The notes below the pieces were generated by a model. It was not told where the DNA came from and made no database searches. It worked only from the letters and a program-made list of their open reading frames with translations. The translations under genes and the position numbers were made by a program. From the NCBI GenBank assembly GCA_034336665.1, contig CM067589.1, positions 3,687,290 through 3,751,289 of the forward strand: a stretch of DNA of 64,000 nt, written 5' to 3'. Source of the stretch: Luscinia megarhynchos (taxonomy: Eukaryota > Chordata > Aves > Passeriformes > Turdidae). Shown in pieces: positions 12,180 to 24,400 of this stretch. How positions within the stretch are numbered: the stretch's first letter is position 1; each line of letters starts with the position of its first letter.

Positions 12180-12890
12180 CGCCAGGGCAGAACCAGGGCA
12201 GAACCAGGGCAGTGCCAGGGCAGAACCAGGGCAGTGCCAGGGCAGAACCAGGGCAGAACCAGGGCAGCGCCAGAGCAGTGCCAGAGCAGTGCCAGGGCAG
12301 AACCAGGGCAGCGCCAGAGCAGTGCCAGGGCAGTGCCAGGGCAGTGCCAGAACGGGCAGTGCCAGGGCAGTGCCAGGGCAGTGCCTGGGCAGTGTCAGGG
12401 CAGTGCCACGGCAGTACCAGGGAGGTACCAGGGCAATGTCGGCGCGGTGAGTCCCAGGGCAGCGCCGGTGCTGTCAGTGCCGGAGCGATCAGTACCGGAG
12501 AAGCGCCGGAGCGGTCAATGGCGGTGCTGTTAGTGTCAGCTCCAGGGCAGTGCCGGTGGGGTCAGTGCCGGAGCGGGCAGTTCCAGGGCAGTGCCAGGGC
12601 AGTGTCGGCGCGGTCAGTGCCAGGGCAGTTCCAGGGCGGGCAGCGCCCGGGCAGTGCCAGGGCAGTGCCGGTAGGGTCACTTCCAGAGCGGGCAGTTCCA
12701 GGGCAGTGCCAGGGCAGTGTCGGCGCGGTCAGTGCCAGGGCAGCGATGGAGCGGGCAGTGCCAGGGCAGTGCCGGTAGGTTCAGTTCCAGGGCGGGCAGT
12801 GCCAGGGCAGTGCCGGTGGGGTCAGTTCCAGGGCGGGCAGTGCCAGGGCAGTGCCGGTGGGGTCAGTTCCAGGACAGCCAGTGCCAGGCC
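12180..12890. repeat. Minisatellite, 11-bp unit, in the BRCA1/NBR1 divergent promoter interval
   Basis: About 700 bp built from GGGCAGTGCCA and GGGCAGAACCA, nearly perfect at the left and more degenerate at the right, where GGGGTCAGTGCC, GGTCAGTTCC and GGAGCGGGCAGT variants form higher-order blocks. Eleven is not a multiple of three, but 33-bp multiples lack stops, so spurious open frames appear in several frames. The plus strand is G-rich, with GGG every 11 bases. Confidence 0.95.
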
Positions 12891-13040
12891 ACGGCCGGGC
12901 CCGTCCCGCCTCAGCCCGCGCCGCCTTTCGCGCGCTTCCCGCCCCGCCGCGCGCAGCCAATCCGGGCCCGCGGGGCGGGGCGCGCCCCTGCAGCGCCCTC
13001 TGACGGGCTCCTTCCGCCTCGGCCGGGCCGCGCCAGCCTG

Positions 13041-13076
13041 ATTGGCTGGAATTGGCGCTGATTGGCAGCTGATTGG
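13041..13076 (-). promoter_or_regulatory. Four inverted CCAAT boxes spaced 10-11 bp
   Basis: ATTGG starts at 13041, 13051, 13061 and 13072, so the same face of the helix is presented four times. ATTGG/CCAAT is the NF-Y core. On the minus strand these read CCAAT, the orientation toward BRCA1. Factor occupancy is inferred. Confidence 0.7.
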
Positions 13077-13084
13077 CCGCAGCC

Positions 13085-13094
13085 ACCACGTGAC
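13085..13094. promoter_or_regulatory. CACGTG E-box resembling a CLEAR element
   Basis: ACCACGTGAC differs by one base from the TFEB/TFE3 CLEAR consensus GTCACGTGAC. It sits 9 bp right of the CCAAT array and about 270 bp upstream of the NBR1 ATG. NBR1 is an autophagy receptor, so control by the lysosome/autophagy programme is plausible. USF or MYC/MAX would bind the same core. Confidence 0.5.
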
Positions 13095-13361
13095 CCCGGG
13101 GTGCTCAGGCGCCGCCCCGGCGCAGTCGCCGGACGTGCGTGGCCGCGCTGTGCGCGCGCGCGCCCGGCTCTGTTTATTGTTGTGGTTCTGCGGCTCCCTG
13201 GCTCCGCCTCCCGACCAACCGGAGCGGCGGGCGCGATGAGTGACAGGCGGCTCCGCCAATGGGCGCGCGCGGCGGGCGGGGGGCCGGCCGCCCTCGGGCC
13301 GCCATGTTGTGCCTGCCGGGAGCGCTGGCGCCGCTGTCCCCCGGCCCCGCGGGAGCGCGCC

Positions 13362-14158
13362 ATGGAGCCGCGGGTCACCCTGCGCGTCACCTGCCGCGGC
13401 GACAGCCGCACCTTCCTCGTGTCCGACCCGGCGCGCACGGCGTGGGCCGATGTGGAGGCCATGGTGAGCGCGGGCTGCCGCGGGAGGCGGAGCGGGTGTC
13501 CGAGCCGGCTCGGTGCGGCGCTGGCCGGGCCACAGAGGCTTCGAGGGCCCGGCGGCTCCGGCCGCGCTCCCACAGCGGAGTCCCCCATTTCACGGGCTGA
13601 GAGAACTGGTGGTTCATACCACACCAGTTGCTGCGATCTTGATTTTTCTTTTTTCCTTAATGGTATAGTTTACTCTTTCTCTGTGCTTAGATTGACGTGA
13701 ACGGCCTGGTTTGGAAAAAGATTCTCAGGGGCTTTTTTTTCTGTGTGATCGAGTGGTCTTAGCTGTGTTTTTGCCCTTTTCCACAGGTATGGACACTTGG
13801 CTTGGCTCTGTATCCCTCTGTAAAATACATTATATTCCTATTGTTTCCTATTATTGAAGTAACACACGTCTGTTGCTTTTCTGAAGATTTGTCTGTGCTC
13901 TTTGGGTACTGAGTCACCAATACAATTTCGTTTGGTCCCTTGGTTCCCGGAGCTTTGTGTGTGCTAGTTTGGATAGGGCAGCTCCTGGCTGGGCCGTGCG
14001 TGCGTGGGCAGATGATTATGAAGGTCTGTGTATCATGCACTTGGTGTAGTTAAGAGTTTGTTTGGGTGCTTGTTTCCAGGGCTGGTTAGTGACAGTTCCT
14101 GTATTAGCTTAGGGCTGAAATTCTGCTGCAAGGATTCCCTTTGCTATGATGAAAATAA

Positions 14159-14217
<59 letters not shown>

Positions 14218-17200
14218 CTTTGCTATGATGAAAATATCATTATTATTATTATTTATTATTTATTATTTATTATTATTCTTAATTCTGTGGGAGCTGTTCT
14301 GGTTTTTTTAGCTTACTTTCAAAGTCGCATCTGAAGGGCTCTCATTACTGTTTTATTTTCTGTCTTTCAGCTCTTTTATTACTAGTTTGTTCCAGTATAT
14401 ATGCAGGAGGGTTTTGCTTTAGAATTGCTCAAGTTCAAAGTTTGAACTGCATCATCTTCACTTGTATTTCATGTCCTCTGCAAGAGGCACTGACTAGTTC
14501 AGTCTTAAAATACTTAGTGCAAGTAGCCCCTGCAGGAATGTCTGAGCTGGTCAGAATCCTGCTTGCATCAAAGCTGGAAGCAGATTACTGTGTAAGCACT
14601 GCGCTGCCCTTAATCTGAGGTGTTCTGAGAGCCAGGGTGTGTTTGTTCAAGGTGTGGTGTTCTATTTCAGTGTTTCCCTAACCAAGGCAGAACCACGGGT
14701 TCTCTCTGTGGTGAGAATTACTGTTTCAAGGGAGGATCAGTCAAACTTGTGTCTTTCTTATGTTTTGATGTTTTATTAAATGTATGTGATGTTTATTAGG
14801 GATAACATGAGCTCTTGTTCTGCCTTGAGGTTAGGGGAACAATCTGTGGTACTAGACCATGTAAGTACAGACCACAGTTTCTTCCTGACAAAACAAATTG
14901 GTTGTGTCACTGCCCTCACAAAATTTGGGATGTGTTGCTGGAAGAGCCCTCCTGGAGCACGTTCACTGCAGAATGTGTCCCTGTGTGCCCTGTGTCCAGT
15001 GGGGCTGGGTAACTCCCCAGGCAGCCACCCTTGGCTGAGGCTGCTGCTGCTGTCCTCTTAGGACATGTGTCAGCTGTTTCAGAGTTTCTCTTGGGAAAAT
15101 ACAGCTTTTATAGGAACCTGGTACAAAAATTTACAGGAGCCTCAAAGACTCAGCATGTGGAAGCAACTGCTTTCATTTGATGGTTCATTTGGTGCTGCTC
15201 ATTCTGCCTTGTTAATGTAAAATGCAAAATAACTGCTCAGCTTTATTCTTCAAGTTTTGATAAGCTGAAAAAGGCTGATCACCTATGTGAGCTGTCTTCT
15301 GGGTGCTTTTTAATGTAAAATACAGAGTTTTGGGATTCTTTGCCTTCACCTTCTTATCTTGCAGTGTTTACCATGACTGAGTTTGTTAACCCTGAGCTTG
15401 TCCTCTTAGAATGGGAGGATTGTTATTATTTATTTTGGAGTAAACATTAACTGAGCAAGGTACAACAGGAAAGAAATGTATTTATTCCTTTCATTAGGGA
15501 AAGTTAGTAAAGCTTGGAGGGAAGGCACTGGGAAGAGTTCAACTCCAGAGGAATGGATTTGGTAAATTGTGTTTGCTTCAACTGTGAAACTGAAGGGAGG
15601 GATAGAAGTGTTTTAATATTATTCCAAATTAATAATCATTATTAACTGAGGGCATCTATCACTATGCTTCACTATGGTTTTGTGTTTTGTTTTTCATTAC
15701 AGGTTAAAGTTTCATTTGGCCTGGACAGCATTCAGATCAAATACATTGATGAGGATAATGATGAGGTAAAATACCTGCCACCCCACCCTCCTAATAAGCC
15801 AGCTGAAAAATGACTGCTGGCAGAAATGACTTTGTGATGATTTGTGGTGGATCCTTCAGGAGAGCCTGTTATGCTGATTGGGGTGGGGGAATGTTTGCCC
15901 CTTTAATAAGAGAATAGCTGATTGTCTTGTGGTTTTACTCTTTATGCAGCATACATATTTTAAAGTACTTCTTTTAGAAGCTACTGCCTTTCTTTTTCCC
16001 ACCCTGTTGAAACACCCAGTGGTTCTCTGCTTTGAGGGAGAAATGTTTCTGTTGAGAAACATTTGTTTTTTTTTTTTAACGAGAACAAGGTAGTTGTACC
16101 TATTTGTGTTTGCAGCTGTGGTAAAGCCCTGTCTCCTCAATCTAGACTCCTTGCTTTGGAAAATGTAGGTCCCCTGTCGTTGGCATATGTTTGCTTCAGT
16201 GATCTGGTGTACTCAAATCCTCTGCTTGCTTTATGCAATTGCTGTAATCTCCAAGCAGATTACTGACTCAGAAAACAAATTGGTTACTTCTAGTTGTCCT
16301 TGTTGAGTAACTTCCTGCTTGGAACAGTCTCACCCTCTCATATTATTTTTGTTTATCTAGAGATTCAGAGGGGAATGTAACTCTCACACAGAATTGACCT
16401 TTTGCAAACCCAGTGTTCCACTGCTTGGATTATAGCTCTACTCAATGAGATGGGGGTTCGTGTTCTTATTTTTTTTATCCTAAGGGGAAATGTCAAGAAG
16501 TTTCCAAGCAACCTTTTAGAGAATTATTCTCCCCTTATTTTCCAACTTGTATAATATATAAATACAATGCATCAGTGAAAGCTTTTCCTGAAATACTGAG
16601 CAAACATTGTTCAGAATCCTGCAATGCTGTGGGGGTTAAATGGCTTCTTGTATTAGTGACTTCTATGTGCAGAATTGATAAATAAGTTTCTGTAGAAGAA
16701 TGAAACACTTATGAAATACTTAAATGGTCTTTTGAAACACACAACTGGGCTTTTAAACCAACTGGGGCCAAGCTCTGGACTTGTGCAGTGAGCCCAGGGG
16801 AACAGGCAGTGACTTTCTGAGGTGAGCATGCTTGTTCTGGGTGCCAGCAGTGCCAGACCCGCCTCCTGTGCCAATCCAGTAAAAACACGGGCTGCTTCAA
16901 AGCACCACAACTTTGGGTAATGATTAAACATGGCAGCAATAACAAATACCTAAAGGACTGGTGTTTAGAAACTGTGAATAAAAGTATGTTTATTCTGAAG
17001 CACGTTAATTTTAAGAGAATTGCAAAAATGTGTCTGTGGCTGTTGCTCACTGTTCCTTCTCTTTGCAGGTCTCTGTGAACAGCAAAGGTGAGCTGCTGCT
17101 TTATTGGGCTGAAATCAAGAAACAGAGCACAGCTGTTGTGTGGTTTTTTTTGAAGATGCAGTTGAGGACTTGATTCTTGTATTTTATGTATGATTTGGTA

Positions 17201-18492
17201 TCAAATTCTTCCCAAAGGAAAATATTCTTGATTTGGAATTGGAAGTGACTAAATTAATGGCATGTTATGGCTTTTAGCTGTGAAAATGTGTGCCTGTTGC
17301 TGTATATACAATTTCTTGCACTGTTCAAAGAGAATTTACAGAGGGTAGGGGAGGCCCCTTGTCATGGAAGGGTTTCTAAATACAGTGTGCTGAACTTATA
17401 ATCTGCTGTGTGAGATAGGGGCCATTCACATTTCTTTCTATTTTTCTTTAGAGGAATATGAAGAAGCTCTGAAGGTAAATGTGCTCTTTGACTTTTTTTA
17501 ATATATCCATCCTTCTCCAATTAAAATTGGTGTAGCTGAGAAAAAAAATTATATTACCTGGCCCAGGAAAACAAAATAACTGTTTTTAAACTTTGGACAG
17601 TAGCTTGAATGTCTTACTACATTTTTCTTCCATCCTGGTTGGTTTTGTTTTTGTAAGTAGTTGAATATGCAGTTGGGGTTCAGGACCCTGAGCAGCAATG
17701 GGTTGGTTAAGAGACTGGCTTACTCAAACCCTTCAACGGTAATCCTATATTTGGAAATATTTGGCTTCAGTGAAACCCTTCAAAAATCTTGCCACACAGA
17801 CTCTGCTGCCAGGGTATATTATTAAAACTTACTAGAGTTACTTATTAAAGTAACTTAGGTACTTTAGTAGCAGTTAGACAAAATAAGAATTGCATTTCTT
17901 TACATTTCTGTTTTACATTATTAAGTCTTTCAGAAGTTTTTGCTCATGGCTTGAATTTCAAATTTGATAATTTCAAAATAATCATAAATTCATGGACTAA
18001 TGTTCTAATATTTTATTATTTACTGGCTCCTATGAACACTTTATTGTAGGCTGAAAAATTCCAGTAGGATATTTACATTATTATCCTTTGGCTTTTAATA
18101 ACCTTTTTAATAAGCATATTAGTAACCTTTCAGAAGTAGAATATCAGCTGACTCTACCTTGGCATCTCTCTCAGTTTTTCTTTTTGTGTCTATTAGTCTT
18201 TTCCCAAACTCCATAGTGTAATACTGTATTTTTATAGATTTTGTGTGCTGATTGTAAGTGGAAAACATGGTATATATATGTACTGTTTATTTAGATTGCA
18301 GTTAAACAAGGAAATCAGCTTCAGATGAATGCCTATGAAAAGAACTCTTCTCATGCTTTGCAACTACATGAAAAAATTGTTACAGAAAAGCTGGTGCTTC
18401 TTAAAGATGAGAAGAAACCACTTTTGCATTATTCCATGCTAGCTCAGGGATTAGAGGAAGAATTAAAAAATGATGAGGAGCTGACCATTCAG
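13362..18492 (+). CDS. NBR1: NBR1 exons 1-5: PB1 domain
   Basis: Residues 1 to about 85. Exon 1 ends WADVEAM, exon 2 reads VKVSFGLDSIQIKYIDEDND, and two micro-exons of 19 and 23 nt (17069-17087, 17452-17474) add VSVNSKEEYEEALK. The acidic OPCA motif (YIDEDNDEVSV) and downstream EEYEEAL are intact. In the family this acidic face binds the basic PB1 face of p62/SQSTM1. Exon 5 continues past the domain into a linker. Confidence 0.93.
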
Positions 18493-21400
18493 GTAAGAAG
18501 CTGAGCTGCATTAAAACAAAGAATTAATAAATGTAATTCACTTTGTAGACTGATTGTCCTCTTCAGCCATATATAAAAACTGAGTTCAGAAGTTGGTCTC
18601 TGTTTCCAGTTACCTGCACCTGTTAAAGCTCACCAAATAGTTTGAATATCTTCAAGAGGATAATTTGATGCTCTCTTTAGAAATACTAAAGCAAGTGCTT
18701 TAATGTTGATCTTTCTTAAGTATTTTGATAAACAGAGCAATTCATCTCCTGAAACACTCATTGCCATCTGGTAACTTCTGGTTGACTTGGCTTCTTTGGT
18801 GTGTAATTACACTCAAATGCTAATGAGACAGAAATGTGTCAGGAAAATGTCAGTGGCTATTTTCTGTCACTTCACTATTTTCTAAGAACTTTAAATATTT
18901 TTCTATAAAGACACTTAAAAGCTATTTCAGCAGTTAATTTGCTGTGTTGAGGTTTGTGTTTTTTTTTTTTAACTTTGAATACTTTTTGTTTGTTTTGGTT
19001 TTTTTTCCCCAGCAAAAGTTAAATCAGACCAGAACAGAAAGCACAAATGAAAATCCTCCAGAATGGTTTACTAGCTACTTGGAAACAGTAAGTATATTGC
19101 CTTGCAAGTTTAGTGTACTTAAATATATAAGAAGTTCTGCATGGAAGAGATCTTTGTGATGCCTGACTCCAGATATCTGAACACTCTTGCCATCAGCTCT
19201 TGTGGCCAGGATCTTAATGAGAAGCAGAGTCTAACTATGTCTACAGTGTCGTTAAAAAACCTCAGAACCATAAACTTGATCCATACCACCTGTGAAAAGT
19301 GGAATGTTTAGTTTATGGATTTGATTAGTCTGAGTGTAGTTTTAAGTAGCTCCCATAGCAGAATCCTTGTGGCACTCTAGACAGCCATAGAATTCCAGAG
19401 CACTCACTGTGGGAGAGCACAGAACAGTATTGTTCTTGTAGGCTCTTGGCTGCCCAGTTTCAGCAGGGCAGTACTTTTATTTCCTGTGATTGAAAGCAGA
19501 GCACTTGGTGACCTTACTTTCCTTGAGTATTCACTTGGAGAAAATACATTCAGGAAGCCATTGACAATAAGCTACAGATTAAGATGTGGATGTTAACCTG
19601 TTTTGAGCAGCTAATAAACATCACTGAAAAGCAGTTTGATATCACTGCAAAGAATTCATTAGCTAGCAAGTTCTTGAAACTATGTGCATTTAGCTTTAAG
19701 CTTTTTTCCCTAGAGTCTCCTTTCCTTTACCACCTATTTATACAAACTAAAAATAGGGGGAGTTCATGGTTATGTTTGAAACATCACTGATGGACAAAGC
19801 AGAACTTAATGGTAGAAAGTCCAGAGGGGTTTGGGAGTTGTGGTAATTGTTTTGGAGATGAATTTCCTCCCTTTCATGCAAGCTTATGGAAGAAAATATT
19901 GTAAGCACAAATATGTGATTTTTAACTTGCCTTCTTAAAAGCTCTGGGTCGGTATTTTCTGAAATAAAAGTCCTCTCTGAGGAATGTGGTATTTGTATAA
20001 TTTTATGTAGAGTCTGCTGGGAGTAGGGGAAGTGAATACTGAGGTGGTCTGTGACTACTGACACATTGGGAGGCTTGTGACAATATAACTCAACTTTTCA
20101 AACATTATGGGTGGATCACATTCATGACTGCTTTAATGTCTTTCCAGTTCAGGGAACAAGTCGTTAAGGAGACTGTTGAGAGGCTGGAGCAGAAGCTGTA
20201 TGAGAAGCTTGTTCATCACAGTCAGCCTGCAGATTGCTGTGAGAGCTCAGTTCCAGCAGCAGCTGCAGGCACACAGGGCCCCTCGGGGAGCAGCAGCCAG
20301 GGGGACTGGGACTGGCTGATGTGCTGCTGCAGCTGCCAGGCTCGCATCGTGGGCGTGCGCTACCAGTGCAGGTAGGGGTGGGGAGCCTGGCACACAGCCT
20401 GCAGGGGCTCTGCAGCTGCCTTGGCTTAGGCACTTCTGCTTCCTAACCTGCATTTCAAATGCTCTGCATTTCACTATGTGTCTCACCCACAGCTGATGTG
20501 CCCTCCTGTGGTCACTAGACCTTATCTGCATAAAAGCAAGGTTAATACTGTTTTGAGAAAAGGTGGTTGTTAAAGTGAGAGAAGTTTATAACACTGTATT
20601 CTCAATGACTCTTTTCCTTATCTGCATAGGACATGCAGTAATTGTAACAGAAAACGTTTTGTTTGGTTAACTAAACAGTAAAGCAAGACTTAGAACTACT
20701 AGTCTGTATTAAAACCACTAGTCTGTAATAGTTGTTTGTTTGGTTCTGAGAGTCAGTAAGACTAAGGCAGGTCATACTTTTTAATGATTATACTGTTGTC
20801 TGTCTAATAATATAAAATAGATTTTGATGAATGTCTTAAGTGAGGTGTTAAAAGTGAGAGTTTTATTTGAATGAGTCAATTGCTTTAAAGATCAGCATTT
20901 TGGGACTAGGCAGAAGCAGTGGTTGAAATGCCATCAGGAGTTTTTCTTTGGATTTTTTTTTTCCTTGGTGGCAGGAGATAACAGTCTGGTGTATATCAGC
21001 CCTGTTCCTGGAGGAGCAATCTGCTTTGCATCCCTGAATGCTTGTTGACTTAGCCTCTGTATTTTCATAAATATGTTGCTGTTTCTGGCACTGGATTTTG
21101 GTGAAATGTTCTACCCTTTGTAGCAACAATTTTAGTCACTTGTGCTAAAAGAAGCATCAATTTTTTTCAATGTGTGTTCAAAGAAGTGGGAACTGTGTTG
21201 CAGTTTTGCCAAAAAGAGAGATAATCATGTAGGTATGGCTCCAAATACTGATCCGTAAGTGAGGTATCCAGCTGCTGTCACTTGGGAGCTGCTTACAGTG
21301 GTAGCATGATACAGAGTTATTTCTCTGCAGAAATTCTTTTCCTCTTGGTAACCTTCTGTCTTTTCTGCTTTGCAGCCTTTGTCCAGCCTACAGTATCTGT

Positions 21401-24400
21401 GAGGAGTGTGAAGCAGGAACATACGCACACGACCCAAACCACGTGTTGTTGAAGCTGCGCAGGCCCATCCCCTGTGTCACTGACAGCTACAGCCTGGCAG
21501 AGCTCTCCCCACGCCTGCCTGCTACTCTGGAGCAAGTCAGGTAAATGGTGGCACCAATACCTGGCACGATGGTCCTGAGTGCCAAGGGAAACACCTATGT
21601 TGGAGCTGAGGTTTGGCTTTTATTTTAGAGATAACAAGAAATGGAAATGGTGCTCAAACTTTATTTGGAGTAGCTAAAAACATATTTATGAAAGGCCTAA
21701 GTCATAAATCTTGCAGTGTGTTTAATAGCAAAGTAGAAAAGACAGACTTTTGTGTCATAGATGGGTAGTAAACTTTGAGAGGTTGCTTTTTCTTTGAGCA
21801 TTCTGTGTTTGCCTTTTTTTGTTCTTTCAGAGACCATGCAAAGTATTTCCTCAAAGCAACAGTGAGGATGTTCTTTTAAAATCATTTGGTATCCAGTCTA
21901 GAAGCATGGGATATTTCCCAAAGGGTTCCCTTGAATTCTGATCAGTTTAATGTAATAAGGTGTGTCAACTGCTTTGCAGGCTCCAGAAACAGATGGACAA
22001 AAGATTCCTGAAGGCAGAGAAGCAAAGATTGCGAGCAGAAAAGAAACAGCGGAAAGCAGAGGTCCGAGAGCTCAAAAGGCAGCTGAAATTGCACAGGAAA
22101 ATTCATCTGTGGAACTCTATCCATGTATTGGAAACAAATGGCTCAGCTACTCTGAAATCTGAGAGTCTCCAGCCTAGCAACTTCCTGTAAGGCTTGTTGT
22201 TAACTGAGCATCTGGTAGTTGTGCTGTCTGACCTTTTGTTAGGAGACCAAGTTAAAGTAACAGGAGGAAGGTTGTGGAATTGCTCATGTGAAGTATGATT
22301 TGTCATTTGACTGTGTGAGAATTTTGTCTAAATGTGCTTTGCAAGGTGGAGTGTTTTAAATTGAGAGCAGAGTAGGAGACGGGGGGAAAAAAAGTGATGG
22401 TTATGACCAGAAACTTAATGATTTATGTAGATTTAGGAGGGAGTGCTTAGGATTATAAATATACATGCATGCTCATACAGCATAAATTAACATTGCTGCC
22501 AGTTTTAAAAATGTCTCTATCTTCCTGTTTTATTAAGTGTGTCTGCATGAAGTCAAGTACATTCTGTATATTTATGTTCAGTGCAATTTCCTTTTTTTTT
22601 TTAATGTGCTGTTAAGCTGAGGTTCATTAGACAGCAGGCTTTGCAGGCAACTGCTCTGCATTTCCCACTCCCTTTGAGTTTATGAATGTGCAGTGTAAAA
22701 CTTGGATAGTTTGTTTCTTTAATTTATCCCTTCCATTTAGGGCATCTAAAAGCCAAATTGACATTAATCAGCAGCTGAGTTTCTTCAGTTTTGATGTATT
22801 TTGGGTTTTTTTGTTTCCTCTCTCCAATCCCAGGAGTCCTAATCAACCCTTCCAAGCAGTTGTCCCAACACTAAGTGCAGTATTTGTGGATGAGAATTTG
22901 CCTGATGGTACTCACTTGAAACCAGGAACAAAGTTTATCAAACACTGGCGAATGAAGAATACTGGCAACGTGGAATGGAGCTCAGACACAAAGGTATCTT
23001 GCCTTTGCTCTTCCTTCCACACTCAAATCATTCTGGAAGGTTAAATTTGTATGTGAATTCTCTAGTAGGACCTGTTTAAGATTTCCTTTGGCCTGTTGAT
23101 TCACAGCTGGGAATTTTGGGGCAATAGCTGTGTAGGCACTCCTTACAAGTGTAGACTATAGGAAGAAAGCAATTCAGAATACCATCACTGAACATGTTTC
23201 CCATTAACAGTATGTCCCCCATATTATAATGGTACAGTTTGACCCTGTTTACAACTTGTTGCTTTTCTGACCTCCAAAACCCTTTGTTCTGCAAGTGGCT
23301 TCATTTGTGTTGGATTGTGGGGGTATCTTTGTGTTGGTAGTGGCTAATGTGAGGATGTGTACTAGCAGCCTGTCTTCTCCATGCCTGGGATCTACAAAGC
23401 CTTTCAGCAGAGGAACTCTGCTTCCTGCTGCCCACACTTTGCAGGGAAGCTTGAGAAGTTAACTTTTGGCTTTTTCTGTTGTATATTTCAGTTGAAACTT
23501 ATGTGGGGCAATCTGACCTTGGCATCTTCTGAGAAAAAAGATGTGTTAGTGCCATCCCTTCCATCTGGACAAGTAGGAACTGTTTCAGTTGAGTTTGTAG
23601 CTCCCAACATAGAAGGAACTTACACTTCTCACTGGAGACTGTCACACAGAGGGGAACAGTTTGGGCCAAGGATCTGGTGCAGTATTGTTGTGGATCCCTC
23701 TCCAGCTGCTGACTACGTAGAAAGTGATTGGAAGGATTCTGACTCCTGTCAGAAGAGTAGAGCTTCCAGAACCAAACAGGCAAGTCACTCACCTGGTATT
23801 TGGGGCAGTTCAGAACTGCCTAGGAGAAAGGAACATTGTGTATTATTTGGCATGGTGTTCCTAACTAACTATTCAAGGGGATTCTTTTAGCTGTTTGCTT
23901 TTAAATTTTATTTTTAATAGGAAGAAAATACAACAGATACTGCATTTATAAGTTCTGAAGTAGTTGATCTTTATGACAGGCATGACATTAGCTATCAGTC
24001 TGTTGCAGCTGTTTGCTTCTTTGAACTGAAACACTGCAGAATTTCTGTTAGGTCTTGTCCTTTTGGCTCTGTGATGAGTTGATTTAAATTTCTTTCAGAT
24101 TACTTGTGTGTTTACACAAAATTCAGGCTTTAGATTTCATGTGATGTTTTATTTACTGTGGCTAAGGGGCTTTTGTTCTTTGTTTTTGCAGGATGCTTCC
24201 TTAAAGACAGAAACAGGTGCTCAACTGATAGGTGAAGTTGCAGAGCAGGCTGAAATACCTCGGCCAACTGTTCCTTTAAAGATCCAAAATCTGCCAAGTG
24301 AGAGAGAATTTTATATCCCATCTGTTGATCTCCTCACTGCACAGGTAAAGTGCTAAAATTCAGGTAGATATAAAGCAAACCACCTTAGGTTTGATGTCTA

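Larger units (their letters stand above)
12890..13361. promoter_or_regulatory. CpG-rich bidirectional promoter between BRCA1 and NBR1
   Basis: A very GC- and CpG-rich block ends at the NBR1 ATG. It contains CCAAT at 12957-12961 and 13256-13260, reversed CCAAT (ATTGG) at 13041, 13051, 13061 and 13072, and a CACGTG at 13087-13092. No TATA box is evident. BRCA1 reads left and NBR1 reads right, their start codons are 1.6 kb apart, and no other CpG-rich block lies between them. Transcription start sites and BRCA1 exon 1 cannot be fixed from sequence alone. Confidence 0.75.

Noticed and set aside
12180..12890. CRISPR-like array
   Set aside because: Repeats are contiguous without unique spacers, and the context is a vertebrate promoter.
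11992..13700. Gln/Ala/Arg-rich frames and frames across the CpG island
   Set aside because: Caused by the 11-bp minisatellite and GC-rich DNA lacking stop codons. NBR1 exon 1 is the only one with homology.
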